Source: Setoptus koraiensis
Taxonomy: Eukaryota; Arthropoda
Assembly (NCBI GenBank): GCA_048013815.1
Contig: CM106586.1
Span: 8,246,001 to 8,310,000, forward strand
Direction of reading: 5' to 3'
DNA: 64,000 bases
Position numbers and translations under genes: made by a program. The notes under the pieces are model-generated. The model saw only the letters and a program-made list of their open reading frames with translations, was not told the origin of the DNA and did no database searches. This document shows positions 46,825 through 56,980 of this stretch, in pieces (within the stretch, counting starts at the first letter, position 1; every line of letters starts with the position of its first letter).

Positions 46825-47505
46825 CAACAAACAATGGCCGCCCACGCAACCCGAACCGAAGCTAATACGGGCCAACTGTGAGGGGCCCCGATTTAGGCCA
46901 CTACCAATGCCGCTAATAATGCCTCCGCCGCCGCCGCCGCCGCCGCTATCAAGTTAATGAGGGAGTCGAGTTAACAGAGCGGAGCCCGTGCCAGTATTGC
47001 GAGCGCCAGTTATGAATAGTCTGGTCTAATTTTGGCCGGCTATCTATTATTACATTGTTATACGATATTATAATTAGGGCCAGAGTGCCGAGCATTATCG
47101 CCACTATTATCGCTAGCTGCTATTATTGTCACTGGCTACAGCATTGTTGTTGCTGTTGTTGTTGCTGTGAGCAGAGCATTGTTGTCGCACGTCATTGTTG
47201 TTGCATATCATTGTTGCGTGCGTGTGTCTCGCCAAAGGGAAACGTGCAAATACCCAACCGGAACTTGATTACTATTATCATTATTATTATTATTGCTATT
47301 ACTACTATTATGATTATTCTTATTACGCAAGACACACACAGAGAGAGATTGACGCAAATTGAGACAGTTTCTCGCAGCGACGCAACACTGCACGACGAGA
47401 TGGCATCTTGGCAACAGCGGCAGCGGCAGCGACGTGAGTCACGTCGAGGAGACGTGTGGTCTAGCCAGCGCAAGAACACAGGCCAGCCACACGGCAGTTG
47501 AAACA

Positions 47506-47511
47506 AATAAA
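47506..47511 (+). terminator. Candidate poly(A) signal of Pax6
   Basis: AATAAA 682 bases after the Pax6 stop. It is a clear canonical signal downstream of the last exon, but use is not shown. Confidence 0.4.
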
Positions 47512-47648
47512 GCCAACAAAACAGATTGATACTTATTGATTGAGAGGTAGCGGCGCTATCGCTATCATCGACACTGGAGACAATAACAACACCATTTACA
47601 TAATACTCTCACTACATGTAATGACATGAGCAAAAACATTTGTGTAAC

Positions 47649-47680
47649 CACCAGTGTCGCATTATAATGCGACACTGGTG
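47649..47680. repeat. 32-bp perfect palindrome
   Basis: Self-complementary from 47649 to 47680 with no spacer (half-site CACCAGTGTCGCATTA). Confidence 0.92.
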
Positions 47681-48273
47681 CTGCCAGCGCCCGGCTTGTA
47701 ACAATAAATATACAAATAACATTATATAACACACATAACATACATATAACATACAACATACATGCGAGTGAATTTTTGAGAGGATGTACGCAGATGAATG
47801 GCACACAAGCCGCCATTGTGTCAGTGCCGATAGACAGGGCGAGCCGGTTATACAATAGTTATGTAACTGCAGCACCAACGCAATAATAATCCGATAATAA
47901 TAACTGCATAGTAATATGGTGCTAATAAATATGTGCGGCGGCAAGATAAATCTGTGCGCTGATAAATAATGATGGTGTTGTCGGCGAAGCCATCATGTCG
48001 GTGTGTGTGCAATATTCAATATAATAATATAATAATATTATAACATGAGTATTTGAGTGAGTCGTTCTCGGAAAACTGTCAGCTATCCAGTTAGTGTGAG
48101 CCGTGTTAGTTTGTAGACAGACAGAGAACAGCGATCTGCCTAAAAAGGCATCGCGACCGTGCGCAAACGGAGATTGTGTGCCTCCCGGAAGTGGCGCCCC
48201 CGATGCGCCAGCCAGAGCGGCGCTCACGTTGTAACAAATATATATATATCACCGTATATATGTGTGTTGCCAT

Positions 48274-48354
48274 CATTTATGCACACATTAGATATATAAT
48301 CATTTATCCGCACATTGGATATATAATCATTTATCCGCACACTGGATATATAAT
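48274..48354. repeat. Tandem repeat, 27-bp unit x3
   Basis: Three adjacent copies (48274, 48301, 48328) ending in GATATATAAT and differing at a few positions. Confidence 0.88.
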
Positions 48355-48805
48355 AGACCGAATGAGTGACATAGCTGTGTGTCGCTATGCCACTCATCAT
48401 CTCGTCCATCTGTCAATGGTTTCTGTCAAATTAAAACAGTGTCGTCACCCCTATTACTAGTTGACAGCAATGTGTAATGTGTCGCATAGCGATGCCTGCC
48501 TCGGTCTAGACGAGATAGTCGGCGCAGTCGAGTGAGCCATGAGTCGATCGCGATAATCGCTTTGTCTGTCTTTGTGTGTCGTGTGTAGTGTGTGTCGTCT
48601 CTAGCGAGTCTGTCATTGGTTGATTTATCTGTTTGTTGCCAGCGTTGTTTGGCGTTGATTAACCAATGATTTGCGTTGTTTTCATGGAGCGCTCTGATTT
48701 ATGAGCAAACATATCGCACATACCGATTGCAAGTCGCAAGTCGGCCACCGTCGCATGCAACACCACTCCAGCGATACCGCGGAATAGCTCGGCTGGCGCT
48801 ATGTA

Positions 48806-48852
48806 TCGGCTATGTATCGGCTATGTATCGGCTATGTATCTGCTATGTATCG
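48806..48852. repeat. Tandem repeat, 11-bp unit
   Basis: About four copies of GGCTATGTATC. Confidence 0.85.
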
Positions 48853-49313
48853 GCGCTGTCTAGCATTGTTGGCTGCTGTTAGCGCACATAACGCGACATT
48901 AGATAATAATAATAATAATAATATTTCACTACTTGAGTACTGACAAACAATGTCAGCGTCGCTGTTATCCTATTACACTCATTAGGCAGCTCACTTCACT
49001 TGTTATTAACGTTAACTTATTAACATTTACATTAATACAAATCTCCTAATTAGCGAGCCACGGCGCTAGCTGCTGCGCCGTGCCGTGTGTGTGTGTGTCG
49101 GCGCAATTTTTCCAGGAAATGCCGCCGGTGACTCATTGGCGTAATGCACCATGGCTGTTGCGATAATTGCCAGCGACTTGGCCGACTGACAAGACGCGAC
49201 CCTGATTAGTCGCTTGTGCCGGCCAAAAGTTGTAGGTGGTGGCCCGTTTGGGCTCGTCACGGGGTTGCCCCCGCAGCGCTGGCCCCCAGACGCAGCCGGC
49301 TCGCTAGTCGGCG

Positions 49314-49382
49314 TGTGTCGCCGTGCGTCGACTGTCGTGCGTCGACTGTCGTGCGTCGACTGTCGTGCGTCGACTGTCGAGT
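49314..49382. repeat. Tandem repeat, 14-bp unit
   Basis: About four copies of GTGCGTCGACTGTC. Each unit contains a SalI-type GTCGAC palindrome. Confidence 0.85.
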
Positions 49383-51180
49383 GGGGGCCGACTCGCGCGG
49401 GGCCCGTGGGACACGCCAGTCGGTGACATTTGGGCGAGCGAGCGGGCCAACGCGGATTAGCCGACGAGCTGGCCCGAGCCGCGGGCCGGGGGCCGCTCGG
49501 CGCGTAATGCACGGCCGACAGTGGCGCCCGCGCCCGGATCAACCGGATCCATCGGGCCGATCGACCCGATCGGGCCGTAAAAGCATACGGGCCGGCACGA
49601 AGCATCAATGGGCAAACAGACACAAAGTAGCTGGCACAAAGCGGTGGCATATCTATTAAATCTATTTTCGACGCGCACTTAGCCAGCCAGCCAGCCAGCC
49701 AGATATTAATGAATGAGTTTCGCTGCTTGCATATATGAGCGTGTTTTATGAATCATTGCAGTGCATGTTGCGTTCACGGCTACGTTCATTCAATGACTAA
49801 CTGACTTTGTGAGTGAAACCCGTCGCCAGTTGGAGTCGCTCGTCAGCTCTCTTGGCTAGATCGCAAACAGAGCATGTGTATTTGGGGTGGTGGTTGTTGC
49901 TGTTGCTGTTGTGGTTGTTGGTGTCGATGTCGGTGTTGGTGTCGTTGTTGCTACTGTTGCTGTTGACGCGATGCGACCGCATCGGACCGCAAAATGCATT
50001 CGCCATTCATATTATCAGCAGCGTTCGTATTATCAGCAGCACAGTTCTTATTATTAGCGTTCGTCGCAATACTGGCAAGCCCAAACAAAGTTATGAGTGG
50101 CAGCAGTAGCAGTAGCAGTTGTTTAGTAGCGGCATCATCATCATAGTCGTCGTCAAACTAACCAACGCGCACACAAATAGTCACAAAGAATCAACGCTCG
50201 ACGCCGAGATAAATAAATCTAATCATACACACACACACAAACAAACTAGTTATAACACAATAACACACACACACACAACTCAAGATAAGATAAATCAATT
50301 AGAAGCCAACACGTACAACGAGCCAGCTAGGCAAGCTACGCTGCCATTACGACACACCGAGCAACACTGGCTGCTATTTCATCAATTGTATCCAACAGAC
50401 ACAACTAACACACTCACGATTGGCTAATTGGCACGCACGGTAGCATCTTCATCAGCTTTGTAAATCAATTAATCAACACGGTGACTCTGGCAAATCTGGG
50501 TATCGCACCAACGCAGCACCAGCTTGCAAGCAGTGAGTGCGACAAACTTCACTTGTTTATCTTCCAGTTTGGCAATTGAATTGGATAATAAGCAACTAAA
50601 AGGCGACCAAAAAGCGACTAATGAGCTCATAATAAGCGAATAATAAGCGAATAATAAAAGAGCCAATATAAGAGCCGATATAAGAGCCGATATAAGAGAG
50701 AGGACAACAGGAGTAACACTTTTTCCACAAAAACTTTCACATCATCATCATCGCCACAAGACTGTGACACACAGGCGCAATCAGCCGGCGAAGCCACATC
50801 CCGGCCACCATCAGCAGCCCGCAGACGGCTCATAGACGGCTCATAGGCGGCGTAGAGAAGATACAGCGACAGCGACAACAACAACGACAACAACAACAAC
50901 AAGTTCTACTGGTGACAACCGTAGAGTGAGATAACACCATGAGTAGCGACACAAAATATTGCACACCATTCACATCATACCAAGTGTTTTCATAATAATA
51001 GTGACTCTGGCATCCAGCACAACAACCATTGATTAGTTGCCAAACTGTGAGCAAACAAACACACTTAATTAATATAATAGCGATATATTAGATAGCTAAC
51101 ACTCAACGGCAGCAACGCTGCAAACAGACACTGGCCTACACAGTGGCTTGGATTTGGGTTGCTGCTCAGTTTGAGGCGAC

Positions 51181-52066
51181 ATGCACACCAAATCGCGGAG
51201 GCTTGTCAGCCTCTTTGTGACGCTCCTCTGCTGGGGCTCGGCGTTGGGCCTGGCGCGAGCCGCACTGCATCGCCAGCCACCATTATCACCGCTATTATCG
51301 CCATTATCGTCAGCACCACCAACACCAAAAACAACAGCAACAGCAACAATTATAATAACAACAACAACAACGCCCGCGTTAGCCCAACTATTACTATCGT
51401 CATCATCGCCTCGTGACAATAGTCAATCATATCATCAGGAACTAGGTCATGTAAACAATTACGCTAGCGGCGTTGATGGCGTCGCAGCGCAACAGCCACA
51501 CAATAGCCGGCACGCCATCGAAGGAGCGGATCAACAACAACAAGATAATTATCAGCAACAGACGACCGAGAATAGAGAGATGCATTCGTCAATCAAACTA
51601 ATCAGTGATACAGTTAATAATGCTCGTCATTACAATCACAATTATAACACAGTTGTCGATAACAACAACAACAACAACAACAATGCCGCAATAAGAAAGA
51701 GGTAAGCAGCAAACTGTTGGTGTGACTCCGACATGATACTCATGATGGCCACACATGCGCCTACGTACGTGACGCTCATCAGCGACTCATCTGTCTCGAC
51801 GCAACCTCTAATCTGGCTCATCTGTTTCCTCTCTCTGTGGTCGCTATTGGTTGTTGCATTGTAAATTGCATGCACCAATTGCACACACACACACACACAC
51901 ACGCTCAATTAATTGAATTAGGTCCAGGAGAAGCGGAATATCAGATCAGCGATTGGCCGAAATTCAGACCTTGTTGGCACTGAGAAAGTTGAGCGAACGA
52001 GCGAAAAATTCTCTCGCGACAGCGGCACTCAATTCGCCGCTCGCTTTGCTGGACGAAAAATTGTAA
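51181..52066 (+). CDS. Candidate secreted peptide precursor (orphan), two exons
   Basis: Exon 1 (51181-51701) starts with a strong signal peptide: basic MHTKSRR, a hydrophobic core VSLFVTLLCWGSALGL, then ARA for cleavage. A Thr/Ser/Pro- and Asn/Gln-rich propeptide follows. It ends at AAAGAG|GTAAGC in phase 2. Exon 2 starts after TTAG at 51922 and continues in phase. The junction gives a basic cleavage cluster, RKRSRR, followed by SGISDQRLAEIQTLLALRK and about 25 more helix-prone residues, with a stop at 52064. A GTAAGT at 52063 could instead be a further donor, so the 3' end is uncertain. There are no cysteines in the mature part. Signal peptide, propeptide, basic processing site and helical peptide suggest a neuropeptide-like or class-B-receptor-type ligand, but I do not recognise the family. 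It could also be a chance frame. Confidence 0.5.
51702..51921 (+). other. Intron of candidate peptide precursor gene
   Basis: 220 bp, GTAAGC at the 5' end and TTAG at the 3' end, with a CA-repeat (about 51884-51903) shortly before the acceptor. Confidence 0.5.
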
Positions 52067-53790
52067 GTACCGGCAGTAGCAAACACACTTTTGAGACACA
52101 CTTTGAACACTTCGAACGCTTCGAACACTTCGAACACTTCGAACACTTCGAACACTCCGAACACTTCCAACACTTGGAACGCTCGAAGCCCGACCGAATG
52201 ACCTTACCTTGGAGCTAGGCCAAACAAGTTAGAAGTGCGCTCTCGTATAATGAATTATTTATTAATTATGTAACTCTGTCTCTGTCTATTCGCTGCTGTG
52301 TATGCATGTTCCGGGGAATGCCCAACATCACAATCAATGTTCAACATCGCCATACAGGCAGTCAGGTTAACACACCGGCGGCCAGCTAGCTATCTAGACT
52401 ACACACACACACACACACTCACACACTGACAAAAATGCATAGACATAGTCGGAACATAGTGGACGAACAAATGAACAAATGCACTTTTCCATGGGTTCAA
52501 GCATGCCGATATTTTTACACTACAACCACCACCACAACTACCGCCGCCACCACCACCACCACCACAACACAACTACCACCAATACACACCACAACCAACC
52601 ATTGGCTGCGTGATGCAACACATAAACTCAATATCACATGTATATTGTATATGTATATCTGGATATCTGGATATCTAGCCATGCAGCAGCCACTTGGAGA
52701 GGCTGACATGTCGAGAACTATTATTATTATTATTAATATTATTACTTATTACTTATTAGTATAGAGACTATCATAGAGAGACTGTGGACATTCACATTTT
52801 CTGGAAAAGGGCTTCGGCTGGCATAGTCGCCTAGACGCAATGGCACAAGCTAGACAAGTGACGATCCTATTCACTTGTAAACTTTCGAGAGCGCCACGGA
52901 AAGTGATCCATTGTGTCAACTAATAATGGAAGTGCTGCTATGAGCGATGGTGCGACCAACCAGTTGATGAGAACTCTCGTCGTCTCTATCATCTCAAGTT
53001 CCTACTAATGCACACGACTCGGCTGCCTGGCTTTGCTTTGAAAACAGACGACACACACAAACAAACAAACAGATAAATAACATACATATAAACAGATAAA
53101 CAATTTCAAAGGGCAAGCAGGCAGGTAGACAGACAGACAAATCAAGCGACTATATCGACACAAACACACACACACACTCACTACTAGCTATATTTAGTAT
53201 ATTCAATATATTATTCAATATATTATATTGTACCGACACCTGTGAGAGAGTGTGTGTGTGTGTGTGTGCGTATGCGTGAGGCCCGTGGCACATTGCATAA
53301 TAATTGTTGTTGTTCGACAAGCAAACAACAAGATAACAAGAGGCAGAGAAGAGGCGAATAAGAAGACGATCGAAATTCGAATAAGGAATTTTCGAGATTT
53401 TGAAATTTTGTTTTATTTTTTTCGCGGCAAACAACTGTACAGGTGTAACAACAACAGTACAGTTGTGCGCTGCGATTGTGCGCCGGGCCAGGGTGCATGC
53501 GCATGCGTCGCATATTTTCATCGTGCGGTTCGTATGTTTTCGATGATGATCTCCTAAAAACGCAATATACGCACTTTATGTAGCAACAATATGCAGTGTG
53601 CAATACAACAATACAATTTATTTTCGCATATACAATCGCAATTACGCAATTATTATCATTATTAATTATTATTACCTATTATTATTGTATAACAAATAAA
53701 TTATTACATTATCACATTATTACCGTAATCGGCTGGCTGTACAATTAAATAGACTATCGCTATCACTGCGCATCCGTAGACCGAGCAACA
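52067..53790. other. Intergenic, low-complexity
   Basis: No supported gene. It holds a GAACACTTC tandem repeat (about 52100-52178), CA/GT runs near 52403-52420 and 53248-53268, ACC/ACA runs near 52520-52570, and AT-rich DNA before UFL1. A third exon of the candidate peptide gene could lie here, but none can be chosen. Confidence 0.45.
52100..52178. repeat. Tandem repeat, 10-bp CGAACACTT-type unit
   Basis: About eight imperfect copies of TTCGAACACT / TTCCAACACT. Confidence 0.8.
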
Positions 53791-55659
53791 ATGACCGAGT
53801 GGGACGAAATCAAGAAGCTAGCAGCCGACTTCCAGCGTTTGCAGGAAAGCGACACATTGCAGAAAATATCCGAGAGGAACTGTATTGATATCATCAAGAA
53901 ACTAAGCGAGCTAAATCTCATCGATTTAATACACACCACAGATGGTAGGGAATTCATCACGCCGGCCCATCTAACCAAAGAAATTCAGGATGAGATTCAT
54001 GTCAATGGGGGCAAGGTGCACCTGCACATTCTAGCCGCCTCCCTCAACGTAGACTATCATCACATCGAGAATAAATCCAAGGATCTCGTCAAGGAATATC
54101 CAGACGAATATTTTCTAGTGCTGGGCCAAATCATACACGCCTCATACAAGGACAGTCTGGCCAAGGAAATCAATGAACAATTGCAATGCAACGGACAAAT
54201 CACAATTGCCGAACTGTCCAAAACAATAGATCTGCCAGCGGATTTCATCTACGACATTGTTACCGAACGTCTTGGAACTATTGTGGAGGGCATTGCGGCC
54301 TCGCACGACCCGAGGACATTTTACACTGCCGACTTTATTGCGCGCTACAGATCGAAAATATCCGGCGCTCTTTCCGGCGTCACATGTCCAACTACCATTG
54401 CCACCTTGCTCAAACGCTTCCCCGACATACCTGAACGAATTTTGTTGCCTGTAACAGAGGCCTTAATTAAGGAGGGACGAGTCGATGCAACCATCGAGAG
54501 TAGAATATTCATACCGGCAATATATGCTCGCGAACAAAACATATGGATAGACAATTTCTACAAGCAAAACTCCTACATTGAATATGACGTTCTATCCAGG
54601 ATGAACATCAAACAACCTAAGGCCTTTCTGAGAAAAAAATTCAACAATTGCGTTTTTTTGAAAACCTGCTGTGTTAGCCAGTTAATATCGGCTCAAGTGG
54701 AATCTGTTATTGAAGAATGCATCGCTTCAAACAGCTGGATGGACCTTACATCAGTTCTGCCGTCAATTTTGGATCAGGACGATGTAGAACTGCTGGTTCA
54801 AGATGCCTTCAAATCAAACAAAAGCTTCGAAACTTCGTGCATTATAATAAACAAAGTCAACGTATGTGGTAAAGGATTTTTAGAAACATGCAAAAATTCA
54901 TTCGACACTGTGATGAAATCAAGGGCAAACGACCAGCTAAAGGAAGGCCGTCTCATGAACTATTTCGTCGGTGTTGATGAAACTGTCCGAAACGTGACGG
55001 AAGCAGAAAAAGATGATCTGAAGGAGGAAGCCACTAAAGACGAACCGACGGAAACGAAACCAATAGAAACAAAACCAACAGAAACAAAACCAACAGAAAC
55101 AAAATCACCGGAAACAAAACCAGTGGAAATAAAACCAACTGAAACAAAACCAACTGATGAAGCACCTCAAGGTAAAGGTTCCAAGGCTAGTAAAGCTGCA
55201 AACAGACGAAGTGGAGGAGGTGGAGGTGGTACCCAAGGGCGCGAAGTCAAAACAAAGAACGTCAAAAAGAAGTACATACCTGGAAACAAGCATAATCAGT
55301 CAAAGAACGACGACGATTCGGACAACGAGCCCACCAATGTAAAATCCAGCAATAAAGGTCGCAGAGGTAGAACCTCGAAGAGATCAATATCCCCTGATCA
55401 AGGCCAAACGAAGCAAAGCGAGCATTTGAAAGAACCCTTGACATTTATGACTGTTGATGAGATAAGTGAGCAATTGTCAACGAGTATTGAGGACGGACGC
55501 AATTGTGATCCTGATTTCCTGGAATCAATTGCCAGCATAATTGAACAGGATTTGAATAGCACCTATTTGAGTATAGCACACGATATATTTAATGAATCCT
55601 TAAAAGAACATGATGATCAACTAGACAATGGTTCCGACGAGATTGAAGTTATTTCGTAA
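53791..55659 (+). CDS. UFL1: E3 UFM1-protein ligase 1, C-terminally short
   Basis: A single 622-residue frame. The N-terminal half follows human UFL1 closely: MTEWDEIKKLAADFQRLQ, SERNCIDIIKKL, the DGREFITPAHLTKEIQDEI winged-helix stretch, GQITIAELSKTIDLP, then the middle block with YLEFDALSRLGI-type sequence (YIEYDVLSRMNI). A charged linker (about 405-530) contains an ETKPT repeat, GGGGGG, and KKVKKK-type Lys runs. A last conserved block ends LNSTYLSIAHDIF. UFL1 with DDRGK1 and UFC1 transfers UFM1 to ribosomal uL24 and other ER-linked targets. The usual protein is about 790 residues; the last 150-200 residues, mostly helical, are absent, and an AATAAA lies 16 bases after the stop, so no downstream exon is expected. 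Confidence 0.93.
   Translation: MTEWDEIKKLAADFQRLQESDTLQKISERNCIDIIKKLSELNLIDLIHTTDGREFITPAHLTKEIQDEIHVNGGKVHLHILAASLNVDYHHIENKSKDLVKEYPDEYFLVLGQIIHASYKDSLAKEINEQLQCNGQITIAELSKTIDLPADFIYDIVTERLGTIVEGIAASHDPRTFYTADFIARYRSKISGALSGVTCPTTIATLLKRFPDIPERILLPVTEALIKEGRVDATIESRIFIPAIYAREQNIWIDNFYKQNSYIEYDVLSRMNIKQPKAFLRKKFNNCVFLKTCCVSQLISAQVESVIEECIASNSWMDLTSVLPSILDQDDVELLVQDAFKSNKSFETSCIIINKVNVCGKGFLETCKNSFDTVMKSRANDQLKEGRLMNYFVGVDETVRNVTEAEKDDLKEEATKDEPTETKPIETKPTETKPTETKSPETKPVEIKPTETKPTDEAPQGKGSKASKAANRRSGGGGGGTQGREVKTKNVKKKYIPGNKHNQSKNDDDSDNEPTNVKSSNKGRRGRTSKRSISPDQGQTKQSEHLKEPLTFMTVDEISEQLSTSIEDGRNCDPDFLESIASIIEQDLNSTYLSIAHDIFNESLKEHDDQLDNGSDEIEVIS
55036..55160 (+). repeat. Coding 12-15 bp repeat in UFL1 (ETKPT units)
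   Basis: About nine units reading ETKPT/ETKPI/ETKSP/EIKPT with period 4-5 codons in the charged linker. Other UFL1 proteins have a short linker here, so this is a local expansion. Confidence 0.85.
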
Positions 55660-55674
55660 TCATAATCTAGAACA

Positions 55675-55680
55675 AATAAA
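55675..55680 (+). terminator. Poly(A) signal of UFL1
   Basis: AATAAA 16 bases after the UFL1 stop and before the opposing TRAPPC5 stop. Confidence 0.65.
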
Positions 55681-55702
55681 CAAAATTGTGTGTCTTGAAT
55701 AA

Positions 55703-56278
55703 CTATCGAGCTGTGAATGCCTTTTCTCTTCTTATCACACTCTCATCAAACTTAATCATGAACGTAGTGCCCTGGTGCCAATGCACAGTGACTTTACTGG
55801 CAAAGCAACACTGTTCCAGTGCTGCCTCTATTATGCCGGCAACAAAAGATGCACAATTTAAGTTGCCTTTGTCCTTTGGCACGGATATGTATTTGTTTGT
55901 GATTGGCTCTTTCTCTATTAAGTAATATATACATTCATCATCGTTGGCTTGTTCCAATTTATCTGCCTCTTTGCCAAATAGGGTCTTCCATAGATAGGTT
56001 TTAATAAACATCAATATGTTGATCAATCGTGTTTCACGCCTGAGACTCTTGTCACGACTCAAAATGAGATCCACTATTCTGACTCCCACATGTTTACCAG
56101 CGTTTGCCAGACGAGCCTGTAGTTCGGGTATCGTGGAGGATCGACTTTGTGAGTATTCAACGATTTCACAAAACAACAAACTAAACGCTGACAAATTAAT
56201 AGAATTTTGTGCCTTAGATATGGGCTGATCCACAATGCTCTTCTTCGATCTGGCCACATTGAACTCCCTGATGTCCAT
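55703..56278 (-). CDS. TRAPPC5: Trafficking protein particle complex subunit 5
   Basis: A single 191-residue frame (human protein 188). It reads as a Bet3-family TRAPP subunit: SAFSLLFCEIVEYSQ, LQARLANAGKHVGVRIVDL, then NILMFIKTYLWKTLFGKEADKLE, IEKEPITNKYISVPKDKGNLNC, FVAGIIEAALEQCCFASKVTVHWH and a closing TTFMIKF. It is a core subunit of TRAPP complexes that act as Rab exchange factors in ER-Golgi and Golgi traffic. The stop lies 43 bases from the stop of UFL1 on the other strand, so the 3' UTRs almost certainly overlap. Confidence 0.95.
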   Translation of the reverse strand: MDIREFNVARSKKSIVDQPISKAQNSINLSAFSLLFCEIVEYSQSRSSTIPELQARLANAGKHVGVRIVDLILSRDKSLRRETRLINILMFIKTYLWKTLFGKEADKLEQANDDECIYYLIEKEPITNKYISVPKDKGNLNCASFVAGIIEAALEQCCFASKVTVHWHQGTTFMIKFDESVIRREKAFTAR

Positions 56279-56980
56279 CGTGATTAATTTGTGTTGTGTT
56301 TGTTAAATTAGTAATGTGATTAAAGAGATAAATATTATTATTGGTCTGACGACGATTATGCAACACACAGACAGGTTTGTCTGAACACCACACGTTTGAA
56401 TACTAGTATTAGTACCTGGTATAGTACTGTAGTACTCGGTGAGATTTTGGTCGAGATTTCTGTGCCATGGCATAAGGGGCACAGTGTGTAGCGTTGACAA
56501 AGCTAGGCGCTAAAGCGCTGATAAAGCGTATAACTGCACAGTCTGGCGGCCTGTTAAGCTGTGCGACTGCCATGTCAAGTTGTTAGTGTGTCAGTGAGAT
56601 AAATACAAACCAGCGGCGAGTCTAACTGGAACTGTTTTTTATTAATCAGCTGAACAAACGTAGTAGTCGTCTAAAGCCAGACAAAAGTATATGACCTGGC
56701 AGTTCACAGACACCATTCTACCGTTTAGACTATTCTCTCCAATCACCATCAACTCGTTTATAGTCAGCGACTGAATATAATTACGTAACATTAACCACAA
56801 CTCTCTAGAGTCTGGACTAACTCTTTTACATTAGAATCTCCATACAACAATTACGCCCAGTATAAATATTGTAATATCTAATATTAAATAATAGTAGTAG
56901 TAATAACATAAGTTATCTTATTTTACCATTTGCCATACAATCGCACAATACTAATACTTTGAAACAACAACAATAACAAC
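56279..56980. other. Intergenic, divergent TRAPPC5 / IDH promoters
   Basis: 700 bases between two divergent starts, so probably a shared promoter region. No coding frame is supported. It becomes very AT-rich from about 56850 to the IDH start. Confidence 0.55.

Larger units (their letters stand above)
46825..51180. other. Pax6 3' UTR and intergenic DNA
   Basis: No coding gene is recognised. It contains GCT/GTT runs near 47140-47165, a 32-bp perfect palindrome at 47649-47680, tandem arrays at 48274-48354, 48806-48852 and 49314-49382, and CA/GT runs near 49083 and 50228-50280. GC content drops toward the right. Confidence 0.5.
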
